This document shows positions 34,922 to 43,073 of a stretch of 64,000 nt of DNA, one piece after another. Each line of letters opens with the position of its first letter. Position 1 is the stretch's first letter. Where the stretch lies: assembly GCA_045592125.1 (NCBI GenBank), contig JAZNUE010000079.1:34523-98522 (forward strand), in the 5' to 3' direction. Origin of the DNA: HGM04593 sp045592125 (GTDB lineage Bacteria > Bacteroidota > Bacteroidia > Bacteroidales > Bacteroidaceae). The position numbers and the translations under genes were made by a program. Below the pieces are notes generated by a model. That model saw only the letters and a program-made list of their open reading frames with translations, was not told where the DNA came from and did no database searches.

Positions 34922-35488
34922 ATGAAACTGGACTGGAAACCGGGCACCATGATATACCCGTTGCCGGCCGTGCTCATCTCGTGCGGCAGCACCCCCGAGG
35001 AGTATAACATGCTCACCGTCTCATGGGTGGGCACCACATGCACCAACCCGGCCATGTGCTACATATCGGTGCGCCCCGAGAGGCATTCCTACCCCATCAT
35101 TAAGGCGAGCGGCGAGTTCGTCATAAACCTCACCACTGCGGCAATGGCAAAGGCAACCGACTGGTGCGGCGTGCGTTCGGGCAAGGAATTTGACAAGGCC
35201 AAGGAGACTGGGCTCACGTACGGCCCCTCGAAGGCCGTGAAGGCGCCTATCATAATGGAGTCGCCGCTCAGCATTGAGTGCCGCGTGAAGCAGGTAATCC
35301 CGCTCGGGTCGCACGACATGTTCCTTGCCGAGGTCGTGAACGTGCAGGCCGATGACCGATACCTCAACCCCGAGACCGGGGAATGGAACCTTGCCGCTGC
35401 CGACCCTCTGGTATACACCCACGGCAAATATTACCATCAGGGCGACCTGATAGGCAAATTCGGCTGGAGCGTGAAGAAGAAAAAATAG
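34922..35488 (+). CDS. flavin reductase family protein (FMN-binding split barrel)
   Basis: A 188-residue protein with the split-barrel flavin reductase fold. MLTVSWVGTTCTNPAMCYISVRPERHSYPII contains the typical substrate-independent FMN-binding signature, read here in parts: SWVGTTC, then P-x-CYISVRP. FVINLTT follows. It reduces or binds FMN with NAD(P)H in most relatives, but in Bacteroidota its partner is unknown. It starts one base after the pyrI stop, so it is in the pyrBI transcript, although no pyrimidine role is known. Confidence 0.88.
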   Translation: MKLDWKPGTMIYPLPAVLISCGSTPEEYNMLTVSWVGTTCTNPAMCYISVRPERHSYPIIKASGEFVINLTTAAMAKATDWCGVRSGKEFDKAKETGLTYGPSKAVKAPIIMESPLSIECRVKQVIPLGSHDMFLAEVVNVQADDRYLNPETGEWNLAAADPLVYTHGKYYHQGDLIGKFGWSVKKKK

Positions 35489-35522
35489 CCTCCGGCTGTT
35501 TAGGTATATGAAACCGGACATC

Positions 35523-36215
35523 ATGCGTAATTACATTGTATGCATACTGCTGCTGGCCTCCAGCTGCCTTTCCGCCCAGGAGAGCAGCAGGAAAGTGAGG
35601 CTAAACGCCGGACTCAAGGCCGGGTTCCAGGCAATCACATACAACGACCCCTCGTTCTCAATAGACGGATACGAGTACAACGAGAGCACCATACAGAGCA
35701 ACAAGATTGGCTACACAATTGCGCCATTCTTCCGTCTCTCCTACGGCAGGCTCTACATCCAGACCGACGCCGCGTTCGGAATATCGCGCCACAGCTTCGA
35801 CTTTACCGATACACACAAGAGCGACATTGCCGGCGTCACCCCCAACATCCCCCAGTACGACCTCCAGACCTACTGCCTGCAGGTTCCCCTGCTCATAGGA
35901 TATGAATATATAAAGGAAGGGAAATACGGAATGAGCGTCTTCACGGGCCCCAGGACCAGGTTTACCTTCACATCGCATGCCAGGCAGGAGTTCAGGCACT
36001 TCACCTATGACGACCTCTACGAAGTCCTTGAGAAGACAACATACTTCTGGGAGATTGGCCTTGGAGTAAAAATATACAACGTATTCTTTGACTTTGTATA
36101 CGACATAGGCCTCACCAACGCCTCAAGATACATACAGGCACCCAAAGTAAACAAGCAGTTCAATACAGAACGCCGCGACAACATCCTCAGTTTCTCAGTT
36201 GGAGTAATATTCTGA
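35523..36215 (+). CDS. outer-membrane beta-barrel protein (PorT-like family)
   Basis: A 230-residue protein from the ATG at 35523 (an in-frame ATG at 35508 adds five residues). A signal peptide, MRNYIVCILLLASSCLSAQ, is followed by alternating amphipathic strands: LNAGLKAGFQAITY, APFFRLSYGRLYIQTDAAFG, YCLQVPLLIGYEYI, FWEIGLGVKIYNVFFDFVYDIGLT. The terminal strand ends in FSVGVIF with the C-terminal Phe typical of barrel proteins. This fits the small eight- to ten-strand outer-membrane barrels common in Bacteroidota. Function unknown. It is last in the pyrBI run, 34 bases after the flavin reductase. Confidence 0.8.
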   Translation: MRNYIVCILLLASSCLSAQESSRKVRLNAGLKAGFQAITYNDPSFSIDGYEYNESTIQSNKIGYTIAPFFRLSYGRLYIQTDAAFGISRHSFDFTDTHKSDIAGVTPNIPQYDLQTYCLQVPLLIGYEYIKEGKYGMSVFTGPRTRFTFTSHARQEFRHFTYDDLYEVLEKTTYFWEIGLGVKIYNVFFDFVYDIGLTNASRYIQAPKVNKQFNTERRDNILSFSVGVIF

Positions 36216-36225
36216 ACCAGTTAAG

Positions 36226-36295
36226 TGCAGAGTACAAATAACAGAGTACAGAGAACAGAGTACAAATAACAGAGTACAAATAACAGAGTACAAAT
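36226..36295. repeat. tandem ACAGAGTACAAATA repeats
   Basis: About five copies of a 14-base unit ACAGAGTACAAATA, with one ACAGAGTACAGAGA variant, lie between the barrel gene and its terminator. They are the reverse complement of the unit found at 24203-24374. Confidence 0.8.
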
Positions 36296-36328
36296 CGGCC
36301 TGACACCCTTCTGAAGGGTGTCAGGCCG
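36296..36328. terminator. bidirectional terminator between barrel gene and glyA
   Basis: A perfect 15-base-pair stem (36296-36310 with 36314-36328, arm CGGCCTGACACCCTT) with a 3-base loop lies between convergent genes. No long T-run is present on either side. Confidence 0.7.
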
Positions 36329-36368
36329 CTAGCATATTCTTTGGCCCAAAGGTTCAGGCCGCTACTTG

Positions 36369-37649
36369 TCAGTACGCAAACAGCGGGAACTCCGCCATGG
36401 TCTCGTTCACCTTGCGGCGCACAGCAGCAATCACCTTCTCGTCCTCGGGAGCATTAAGCACAGTCTCAATCATCTCGGCAATGAAAGGCATCATATCCTC
36501 CTTCACGCCGCGCGTTGTTATTGCAGGAGTGCCAAGGCGTATGCCCGACGTCTGGAACGCGCTGCGCGTGTCGAACGGCACCATATTCTTGTTTGCTGTA
36601 ATGTCGGCCTCTACAAGCGCCTTCTCGGCAACCTTTCCGGTGAGGCCGGGATACTTGCCGCGCAGGTCAACCAGCATTGAGTGGTTGTCTGTTCCGCCCG
36701 ATACGATGCCGAATCCACGGTCCATAAGTTCCTGCGCAAGGACTGCCGCATTCAGTTTCACCTGTGCCTGGTACTCCTTGAACTCGGGCTGCAGCGCCTC
36801 GCCGAAGGCAACGGCCTTGGCGGCAATAACATGCTCCAGCGGACCGCCCTGTATGCCAGGGAAGACGGCAGAGTCAAGCAGCTGCGACATCATCTTAACC
36901 TCGCCCTTAGGGGTAGTCTTGCCCCAAGGATTGGGGAAGTCCTTGCCAAGTATTATAACACCGCCACGCGGGCCGCGAAGAGTCTTGTGGGTTGTAGAAG
37001 TCACAATGTGGGCATACTTAACAGGGTTGTCGAGCAGGCCTGCCGCAATGAGGCCGGCAGGGTGCGCCATGTCAACCATCAGTATTGCGCCCACCTTGTC
37101 GGCAATCTCACGCATACGCCTGTAGTCCCATTCACGCGAATAGGCCGAACCGCCGCCGATAATCATCTTGGGGCGCTCGCGAAGGGCAACCTCCTCCATC
37201 TGGTCATAGTCGACACGGCCTGTCTCGGCGTTCACGTTATACTCGCAGGGAGTGTATATGAGGCCCGACGTGTTCACCGCCGAACCATGCGAAAGGTGTC
37301 CGCCATGGGCAAGGTTAAGCCCCATGAACTTATCGCCTGGACTGAGCACTGCAAGGAACACGGCTGCATTGGCCTGCGCGCCAGAGTGAGGCTGCACGTT
37401 CACCCATTCGGCGTCATAGAGTTCCTTCAGGCGCTCGCGCGCAATATCCTCAACAATGTCAACCACCTCGCAGCCGCCGTAGTAGCGCTTGCCAGGATAG
37501 CCCTCGGCATACTTGTTAGTGAGCACAGAGCCCATAGCCTGCATAACCTCATTGCTCACAAAGTTCTCCGACGCAATAAGCTCAATACCTTTTAGCTGAC
37601 GGCGGTACTCCGTCTCAATAAGCTGGAAAATATGTCTGTCACGTTTCAT
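36369..37649 (-). CDS. glyA: serine hydroxymethyltransferase
   Basis: A 426-residue PLP enzyme converting serine and tetrahydrofolate to glycine and methylene-tetrahydrofolate. The PLP lysine is K222 in TSTTHKTLRGPRGG. The substrate-side LASENF and the VNVQPHSGAQAN segment are intact. Length is typical (about 420-430). Promoter boxes lie in the complex repeat region upstream. There are no operon neighbours. Confidence 0.98.
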   Translation of the reverse strand: MKRDRHIFQLIETEYRRQLKGIELIASENFVSNEVMQAMGSVLTNKYAEGYPGKRYYGGCEVVDIVEDIARERLKELYDAEWVNVQPHSGAQANAAVFLAVLSPGDKFMGLNLAHGGHLSHGSAVNTSGLIYTPCEYNVNAETGRVDYDQMEEVALRERPKMIIGGGSAYSREWDYRRMREIADKVGAILMVDMAHPAGLIAAGLLDNPVKYAHIVTSTTHKTLRGPRGGVIILGKDFPNPWGKTTPKGEVKMMSQLLDSAVFPGIQGGPLEHVIAAKAVAFGEALQPEFKEYQAQVKLNAAVLAQELMDRGFGIVSGGTDNHSMLVDLRGKYPGLTGKVAEKALVEADITANKNMVPFDTRSAFQTSGIRLGTPAITTRGVKEDMMPFIAEMIETVLNAPEDEKVIAAVRRKVNETMAEFPLFAY

Positions 37650-37676
37650 CTTAAATGTATTTAATCATTAACACTG

Positions 37677-37684
37677 CAAATATA
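37677..37684 (-). promoter_or_regulatory. -7 box for glyA (TATATTTG)
   Basis: The minus strand reads TATATTTG, a perfect TAnnTTTG, 28 bases before the glyA start. A second minus-strand copy lies in the repeat at about 37763. Confidence 0.5.
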
Positions 37685-37908
37685 GTCACAAACGAACGAG
37701 AAACATGAAACTTGTTTCAATGTTTTTCACAGTGAGTGCAGTATATATTCGCGCGAAGCGCAAATATAGTCAAAACGAGCGAGAAACATCAAGCTTACTT
37801 GATATTATTTCGCTCGCTTATGGCTATCTTTATGATAAATCATGAAGATATATTGCGCTCGCTGTGAAATATTCAAACAAGTTTGATATTATTTCGCTCG
37901 CTTATGGC

Positions 37909-37916
37909 TATCTTTG
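37909..37916 (+). promoter_or_regulatory. -7 box for the FKBP gene (TATCTTTG)
   Basis: TATCTTTG fits TAnnTTTG exactly, with TTTG at 37882-37885 as a possible -33 box (23-base spacing, slightly long). The other copy of this repeat, at 37825-37832, has TATCTTTA and is probably weaker. Confidence 0.5.
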
Positions 37917-37976
37917 CGATAAGGCGCGAAAACAGACCGCATTAGAGACTAACGTTAAACATTAAACATACTTCAA

Positions 37977-38963
37977 ATGAAAAAAAGACTACTAGCATCA
38001 CTTCTTGCAGTGATTGCGATTGGGGCAAACGCCCTGGCGCCAGCAAAGGCCGGTACCGACACGCTTTCCTACATAACAGGACAGCAGATAGGCCACACGA
38101 TACAGGAGCAGATTGTCCCGCAGATGAAGCTGGACTACAGCATTATCGTCTCCACTCTCGACAAGCTGTTCGCGACAGACAAGTCCATAAAGGCCGAAGG
38201 CGTCACCATCACCCCCGAGAACATAAACAGCATTGCCGAAGGATACTTTAACGAGGCAATGCAGCAGCGCGTTATGGAAGCCATGAAGAGCGACACCGCG
38301 CAGGTGTTCAATGCCAAGGAGAGGAAAATAGTGTCAACGCTCATTGGCGCCGACTTTGCATACTCAATGAAAAAGGCACCCTACCCTGTTGAGAAGGAGT
38401 CGGTGCTCAAGGGCATAAAGGATGTAAAGGAAGGCAAGGAAATGCTCACCCTTGAGCAGGCCAACAGGTTCATGGAGCACTACTACACCATTGTAGTGCC
38501 GCTGGAGAACAAGAAGGCGTCGGAAGAGTGGCTGGCAAGGACAGCAAAGCAGAAAGGCGTCAAGAAGACAGCAACGGGCCTCCTTTACAGAATTGAGGTA
38601 CCGGGCGAAGCCAATATCAAGGCCACAAAGGACAGCGACATAGTAAAGGTAATCTACACCGGCCGCACAAGGGACGGCAAGGTGTTCGACAGCAACCGCT
38701 GGAACGACATGCCAAAGGAACGCCAGGAGATGATTAAGAACCGCCAGCCGGAAATGGCAGGCAAGGACAACCCCATAGAGTTCCCGCTCGACAAGGTTAT
38801 CAAGGGCTGGACCGAGGGGATGAAGCTCATAGGCAAGGGCGGACGCATAACGCTCTGGATTCCCGCAGGCCTGGCCTACGGGGAAAAGGGCGTTGGCCAG
38901 GACATAGGCCCCAACGAGGCCCTCTGCTTCGATGTGGAGCTGCTTGATGTTACAGTAAAGTAA
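37977..38963 (+). CDS. FKBP-type peptidyl-prolyl isomerase, exported
   Basis: A 328-residue protein with a cleavable signal peptide (MKKRLLASLLAVIAIGANAL). An N-terminal helical dimerisation domain of the FkpA/Mip type covers about 35-190. The C-terminal FKBP domain contains VKVIYTGRTRDGKVFDSN, VIKGWTEGMKLIGKGG and IPAGLAYGEKG, the standard active-site strands. An insert of about 25 residues after VFDSN (NDMPKERQEMIKNRQPEM) is longer than in FkpA. It should catalyse proline isomerisation and assist folding in the periplasm. It is followed 34 bases later by a GH20 gene on the same strand. Confidence 0.92.
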   Translation: MKKRLLASLLAVIAIGANALAPAKAGTDTLSYITGQQIGHTIQEQIVPQMKLDYSIIVSTLDKLFATDKSIKAEGVTITPENINSIAEGYFNEAMQQRVMEAMKSDTAQVFNAKERKIVSTLIGADFAYSMKKAPYPVEKESVLKGIKDVKEGKEMLTLEQANRFMEHYYTIVVPLENKKASEEWLARTAKQKGVKKTATGLLYRIEVPGEANIKATKDSDIVKVIYTGRTRDGKVFDSNRWNDMPKERQEMIKNRQPEMAGKDNPIEFPLDKVIKGWTEGMKLIGKGGRITLWIPAGLAYGEKGVGQDIGPNEALCFDVELLDVTVK

Positions 38964-38997
38964 TACAATAACAACCATAACATAACATGCCATAACT

Positions 38998-41313
38998 ATG
39001 AGAAAGACATTTTTCGGGCTATTGCTGCTCAGCGCACTCCTCTTCTCCTGCAAGGAGCAGGCAGTAACGGCCAGCTACAACGTAGTTCCCCTTCCACAGG
39101 AAATTGCCATGGGACAGGAGAAGGGTTTTGTCCTGAACAAGAACACAAGCATTGTATACACAGGCGACGAGGCAATGAAACGCAATGCCGAGCTGCTTGC
39201 AGAGTACATCAAGGAAAGTACAGGGCTCGTGCTCAGCGTCACCAGCAGCGAGACAGCGGGCGCAATAACGCTTGCAACAGGCCTTGAGAGCGAGAATGCC
39301 GAAGGCTACAGGCTCACAGCAGACAGCAAGGGCGTTAGCATTACCGGCACAACCGCCGCAGGAGTATTCTACGGCATACAGACACTGCGCAAGGCACTCC
39401 CCGTTACCGAAGGCGGAGAAATTCTACTGCCTGCAGTGACAATCAACGACTACCCGCGCTTCTCTTACCGCGGAGCCCACCTCGATGTGTCGCGCCATTT
39501 CTTCACAACCGATTCAATCAAGCGCTTCATCGACATGCTGGCACTCCACAACCTCAACCGTTTCCACTGGCACCTCACCGATGACCAGGGCTGGCGCATT
39601 GAAATAAAGAAGTACCCCAGGCTCACCACCGTTGCAGCGCAGCGCGACGAGACCGTCATCGGGCGGAACAGCCCCGAGTACGACGGCAAGCACTACGGCC
39701 CGTTCTTCTACACACAGGAGGAATGCCGCGAGATTGTAGCCTACGCAGCAGAGCGCCACATAACAGTAATCCCCGAAATTGACCTGCCAGGCCACATGCA
39801 GGCTGCCCTTGCCGCATACCCCGAGTATGGCTGTACAGGCGGCCCGTACGAGGTGTGGAAGATGTGGGGCGTATCGGACAACGTGCTATGTGCCGGCAAC
39901 GACGCCACACTCTCGTTCATTGAGGACGTGCTGAGCGAGGTAATAGAGGTGTTCCCGTCGGAGTACATACACATTGGCGGCGACGAGTGCCCCAAGACAC
40001 AGTGGGAGAAGTGCCCCAAGTGCCAGGCACGCATAAAGGCCCTTGGGATAAAGGGCGACGACAAGCACAGCGCCGAGATGTACCTGCAGAGCTTTGTAAT
40101 AAACCATGCCGAGAAGTTCCTCAACAGCAAGGGACGCCAGATTATTGGCTGGGACGAGATTCTTGAGGGAGGCCTTGCTCCCAACGCTACAGTCCACTCA
40201 TGGCGCGGCGTGGAAGGCGGCATTGAGGCCGCAAGGCAGGGCCATGACTGCATTATGTCGCCCACCACATTCATGTACTTCGACTACTACCAGACAAAGT
40301 ACACCGATAACGAGCCCCTTGCCATCGGCGGCTATGTCCCGGTTGAGAAGGTATACTCCTTCGAGCCAATCAACGACACACTCCCTGCCGATGTACAGAA
40401 GCATATCATCGGCGTGCAGGCAAACCTCTGGAGCGAGTATGTCCCCGCATACAGCCACGTGGAGTACATGGAGCTGCCACGCATGGCGGCCCTCTGCGAG
40501 GTACAGTGGTGCAGGCCCGAGAACAAGGACTTCGGCAGTTTCAAGCAGCGCCTGCTCCAGCTCTTCCGCCTCTACGACAGGAAGCAGTACAACTATGCAA
40601 AGCACATACTCGACATTGAAGAGGAGTTTGGCATTGACACTGAAAAAGGCGTTGTCACTGTAGCGCTCAAGACCCTTGACGGCATTCCCGTCTACTACAC
40701 GCTCGACGGCAGCGAGCCCACGGCCGCCTCGGCAAAATGCGAAGGCGTGCTCGAGATAAGCGAGAGCTGCACACTCAAGGCAAAGGGCATAGGCAAGCGT
40801 GGCGAGACACGCCTCTTCACCGAGGAAATCACCTTCAGCAAGGCAACGGCAAAACCAATAAGGCTGCTGCAGCCCATTCACAAGAACTATACCTTCAAGG
40901 GCGACATGACACTTGTCGACGGACTCAAAGGCAACCCCAACTACCGCACTGGCCGCTGGCTAGGCTTCTGCCTCACCGACCTTGAAGCAGTCATCGACCT
41001 CAAGCAGCAGGAAGAAATCAGCAGCCTCAAGTTCAACACCAGCGTAGACAAGGGCGACTGGGTATTCGATGTCCTGGGCATTACAGTATCGGTTTCGGAT
41101 GATGGCGAGAGCTTCACCGATGTATTCTGCCAGACATACCCCGACCTCACCGCCGAGGACGAGAACAGGATTTATGAGCACAAGGCTGAGTTCGCTCCCG
41201 TAAAGGCATGCTATGTAAAGGTAAAGGCCCTCTCCGACCGCGACATGCCAGCATGGCACCCGGCAGTAGGCCACCCAGCATTCATCTTTGTCGATGAGCT
41301 GGAGATAAACTGA
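38998..41313 (+). CDS. beta-N-acetylhexosaminidase (GH20), lipoprotein
   Basis: A 771-residue lipoprotein with lipobox L15-F-S-C18. The GH20b N-terminal domain covers about 27-150. The catalytic barrel covers about 155-510, with the substrate-assisted pair D329-E330 in YIHIGGDECPKTQW and the upstream WHLTDDQGWR signature. The C-terminal part contains a chitobiase-like segment (IPVYYTLDGSEPT) and an F5/8-type beta-sandwich (FNTSVDKGDWVFDVLGITVS). This is the usual layout of Bacteroidota enzymes that remove terminal GlcNAc or GalNAc from host glycans or chitin oligomers. It ends at a strong terminator. Confidence 0.96.
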   Translation: MRKTFFGLLLLSALLFSCKEQAVTASYNVVPLPQEIAMGQEKGFVLNKNTSIVYTGDEAMKRNAELLAEYIKESTGLVLSVTSSETAGAITLATGLESENAEGYRLTADSKGVSITGTTAAGVFYGIQTLRKALPVTEGGEILLPAVTINDYPRFSYRGAHLDVSRHFFTTDSIKRFIDMLALHNLNRFHWHLTDDQGWRIEIKKYPRLTTVAAQRDETVIGRNSPEYDGKHYGPFFYTQEECREIVAYAAERHITVIPEIDLPGHMQAALAAYPEYGCTGGPYEVWKMWGVSDNVLCAGNDATLSFIEDVLSEVIEVFPSEYIHIGGDECPKTQWEKCPKCQARIKALGIKGDDKHSAEMYLQSFVINHAEKFLNSKGRQIIGWDEILEGGLAPNATVHSWRGVEGGIEAARQGHDCIMSPTTFMYFDYYQTKYTDNEPLAIGGYVPVEKVYSFEPINDTLPADVQKHIIGVQANLWSEYVPAYSHVEYMELPRMAALCEVQWCRPENKDFGSFKQRLLQLFRLYDRKQYNYAKHILDIEEEFGIDTEKGVVTVALKTLDGIPVYYTLDGSEPTAASAKCEGVLEISESCTLKAKGIGKRGETRLFTEEITFSKATAKPIRLLQPIHKNYTFKGDMTLVDGLKGNPNYRTGRWLGFCLTDLEAVIDLKQQEEISSLKFNTSVDKGDWVFDVLGITVSVSDDGESFTDVFCQTYPDLTAEDENRIYEHKAEFAPVKACYVKVKALSDRDMPAWHPAVGHPAFIFVDELEIN

Positions 41314-41361
41314 TAACCCTGCCCCAAAAAACTCAAGATATCGTGAAACAAGAGATTCATG

Positions 41362-41407
41362 CAAGCACAAGCGAGGGGCGCCGATTGGCGCCCCTCGCTT
41401 GTGCTTG
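41362..41407. terminator. strong bidirectional terminator
   Basis: A perfect 21-base-pair stem (41362-41382 with 41387-41407) and a 4-base loop GATT lie between convergent genes, the GH20 lipoprotein and the flavoprotein. Confidence 0.85.
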
Positions 41408-41426
41408 AGTTTATATCATATTCACT

Positions 41427-42047
41427 TTATCTTACAAAACTTGTCGATATTGGTTCCTCTCGTTCGGGCCTCTCAACACCAGGAGCGTTAAGCGCCTTAA
41501 GCATCCAGACCATATTGCGCGCAAGCGTGCGCATAGTCTGCAGCCCCTCGGCGTCCTGCTCAGCGTCGCCAGGCATAAGGCCATGCACACTGTTCCAGTA
41601 CTGCGACGGCACCACAGGCATGTTGCTTATAGTGAAGTATTTGTTCAGGCGGTCGAATGTTGCGCTTGCACCGCCCCTGCGGCATACAGCCACAGCCGCC
41701 GCTGGCTTATACTGCAGGTGCTGCTTGCTTGAGAAGAAAAGCCTGTCGAGCAACGCACACAATGAACCGTTAGGCCCAGCATAATAGACTGGCGAGCCCA
41801 CTACAAGACCGTCGGCACTCTCAATCTTCTCGCGTATGGTAACATAAGGGGTATCATTGAACACACAGCGCCCTAGCCCCTTGCAGCGGAAACATGCAAT
41901 GCAGCCCTGCACTGCCACAGGTCCAATGTGAACAATCTCGGTCTCAACACCCAACGACTCAAGCGTCGTCGCCACCTCCGTCAAGGCACGGAAGGTATTG
42001 CCCGCCTTGCGCGGGCTGCCGTTTATAAGAAGTACTTTCATATTCAT
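41427..42047 (-). CDS. flavodoxin-fold NAD(P)H-dependent FMN oxidoreductase
   Basis: A 206-residue protein of the NADPH-dependent FMN reductase/iron-sulfur flavoprotein family. The N-terminal phosphate loop for FMN reads INGSPRKAGNT, followed by CIACFRCKGLGRC with three closely spaced cysteines as in iron-sulfur flavoproteins. VVGSPVYYAG then contacts the isoalloxazine. M3 is an equally good start. The substrate is unknown. It lies 50 bases after the nitroreductase gene on the same strand, so the two may be co-transcribed. Confidence 0.87.
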   Translation of the reverse strand: MNMKVLLINGSPRKAGNTFRALTEVATTLESLGVETEIVHIGPVAVQGCIACFRCKGLGRCVFNDTPYVTIREKIESADGLVVGSPVYYAGPNGSLCALLDRLFFSSKQHLQYKPAAAVAVCRRGGASATFDRLNKYFTISNMPVVPSQYWNSVHGLMPGDAEQDAEGLQTMRTLARNMVWMLKALNAPGVERPEREEPISTSFVR

Positions 42048-42097
42048 ATATTGCTTAAATCAAAAACAAGTCCCTGTAATACCCATTCACGCTGCTG

Positions 42098-42775
42098 CTA
42101 CTCCACAAACTTAACCTTATTAATGTCACGTGGCTTTGCCTTAGGCGCCTCGTCGGGATAACCGAATGCAATGCAAAGGCACAGCTCATATCCCTCGCTG
42201 AAGCCCAGTCTGGAGAGGACTTTATCCTTCTCAGGACTAGTAAGTATAAACCGGACCGGACTTCCCAGGCACACCGAACCCACACCAAGCGAATGGGCCG
42301 AGAGCATCATGTTCTCGGCAAGCAGGCCGCAGTCAATTGTAGAGAAATCATATCCTTTGTCGCGCGCAATGAACACCCACACAGGAGCATTGTAGAAGCA
42401 GCCGGCAGCACGCTCCCCGCCTGCAGCGGCCATCACCGCCTTAATCTCGTTCTGGAACTCTGGATTATCCACAATGCGCACCTCCCACGACTGCTTGTTC
42501 TGCCCGTTGGGAGCATTAATGCCACACAAGGCAATCTCCTGCATTACTTCTCGCGCAACAGGCCCGTTCCTGTACTTGCGTATGCTGCGGCGCGACATAA
42601 TGTTCTCAATCACAGCATTCTCCTTGCACTCTACTGCCTTCCCGGCACAATCCTCGGCACATTCCGCAGTCTCAGGGCTGCATGCACTCTCACAGCAGGC
42701 AGGTTTCCCGCTATTCCCGCACGACACCGCAGCCATCAACGACAGGCCACAAGCAATAACTTTCAAGTATCTCAT
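42098..42775 (-). CDS. nitroreductase-family lipoprotein with cysteine-rich linker
   Basis: A 225-residue protein with a lipoprotein signal (V17-S-C19). It then has a 24-residue stretch with six cysteines (C27, C28, C32, C39, C43, C50), then a nitroreductase domain starting IMSRRSIRKYRNGPVA and containing NGQNKQSWEVRIV and GCFYNAPVWVF. The domain is normally a cytoplasmic FMN homodimer; here it appears to be exported and lipid-anchored. The Cys-rich linker might bind metal or form disulfides. FMN loading of an exported nitroreductase would be unusual. The reaction is unknown. Confidence 0.85.
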   Translation of the reverse strand: MRYLKVIACGLSLMAAVSCGNSGKPACCESACSPETAECAEDCAGKAVECKENAVIENIMSRRSIRKYRNGPVAREVMQEIALCGINAPNGQNKQSWEVRIVDNPEFQNEIKAVMAAAGGERAAGCFYNAPVWVFIARDKGYDFSTIDCGLLAENMMLSAHSLGVGSVCLGSPVRFILTSPEKDKVLSRLGFSEGYELCLCIAFGYPDEAPKAKPRDINKVKFVE

Positions 42776-42939
42776 AGTTCATCATTATTACAGTTACACC
42801 GCGAATATAACAACCATTTCCCGCAAAGCGCCAAAAAAACGGATTATTTTTTGTTAAAAAAAGAGTTTTGCGGTGAACGTCGCGGGCGCTGGCATTATTA
42901 TGCAGTTAAGGGCAATACAGCAATAGGCCGCATAAAAGG

Positions 42940-42976
42940 AGGGAGTGTGTCAAAATGCAACTTTGACACACTCCCT
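42940..42976 (-). terminator. terminator hairpin downstream of tnaA
   Basis: A perfect 15-base-pair stem (42940-42954 with 42962-42976, arm AGGGAGTGTGTCAAA) with a 7-base loop lies about 100 bases past the tnaA stop. On the minus strand the stem is followed by TCCTTTTAT. Confidence 0.7.
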
Positions 42977-43073
42977 CTTGGTTTGAAAGAACTGGCAAAA
43001 TACAAGGCCTGGCTTGATATTCCTCACATAAAGTCCGGGACGACAAGATATTGCCTATTGCCAGCAGTCCTCA

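Larger units (their letters stand above)
37650..37976. other. divergent promoter region made of repeated modules (glyA / FKBP)
   Basis: This 327-base spacer is almost entirely repeats. A module beginning GCAAATATAGTC and containing CGAGCGAGAAACAT occurs at about 37676-37715 and 37760-37796. Its inverted version (TTGATATTATTTCGCTCGC then TTATGGCTATCTTT) occurs at 37799-37831 and 37883-37915, an exact 33-base direct repeat 84 bases apart. Facing copies make long imperfect hairpins. Promoter -7 boxes sit at the outer ends. No gene is present. Confidence 0.75.

Noticed and set aside
36681..37595. 304-codon plus-strand frame
   Set aside because: It is antisense to glyA, whose identity is certain.
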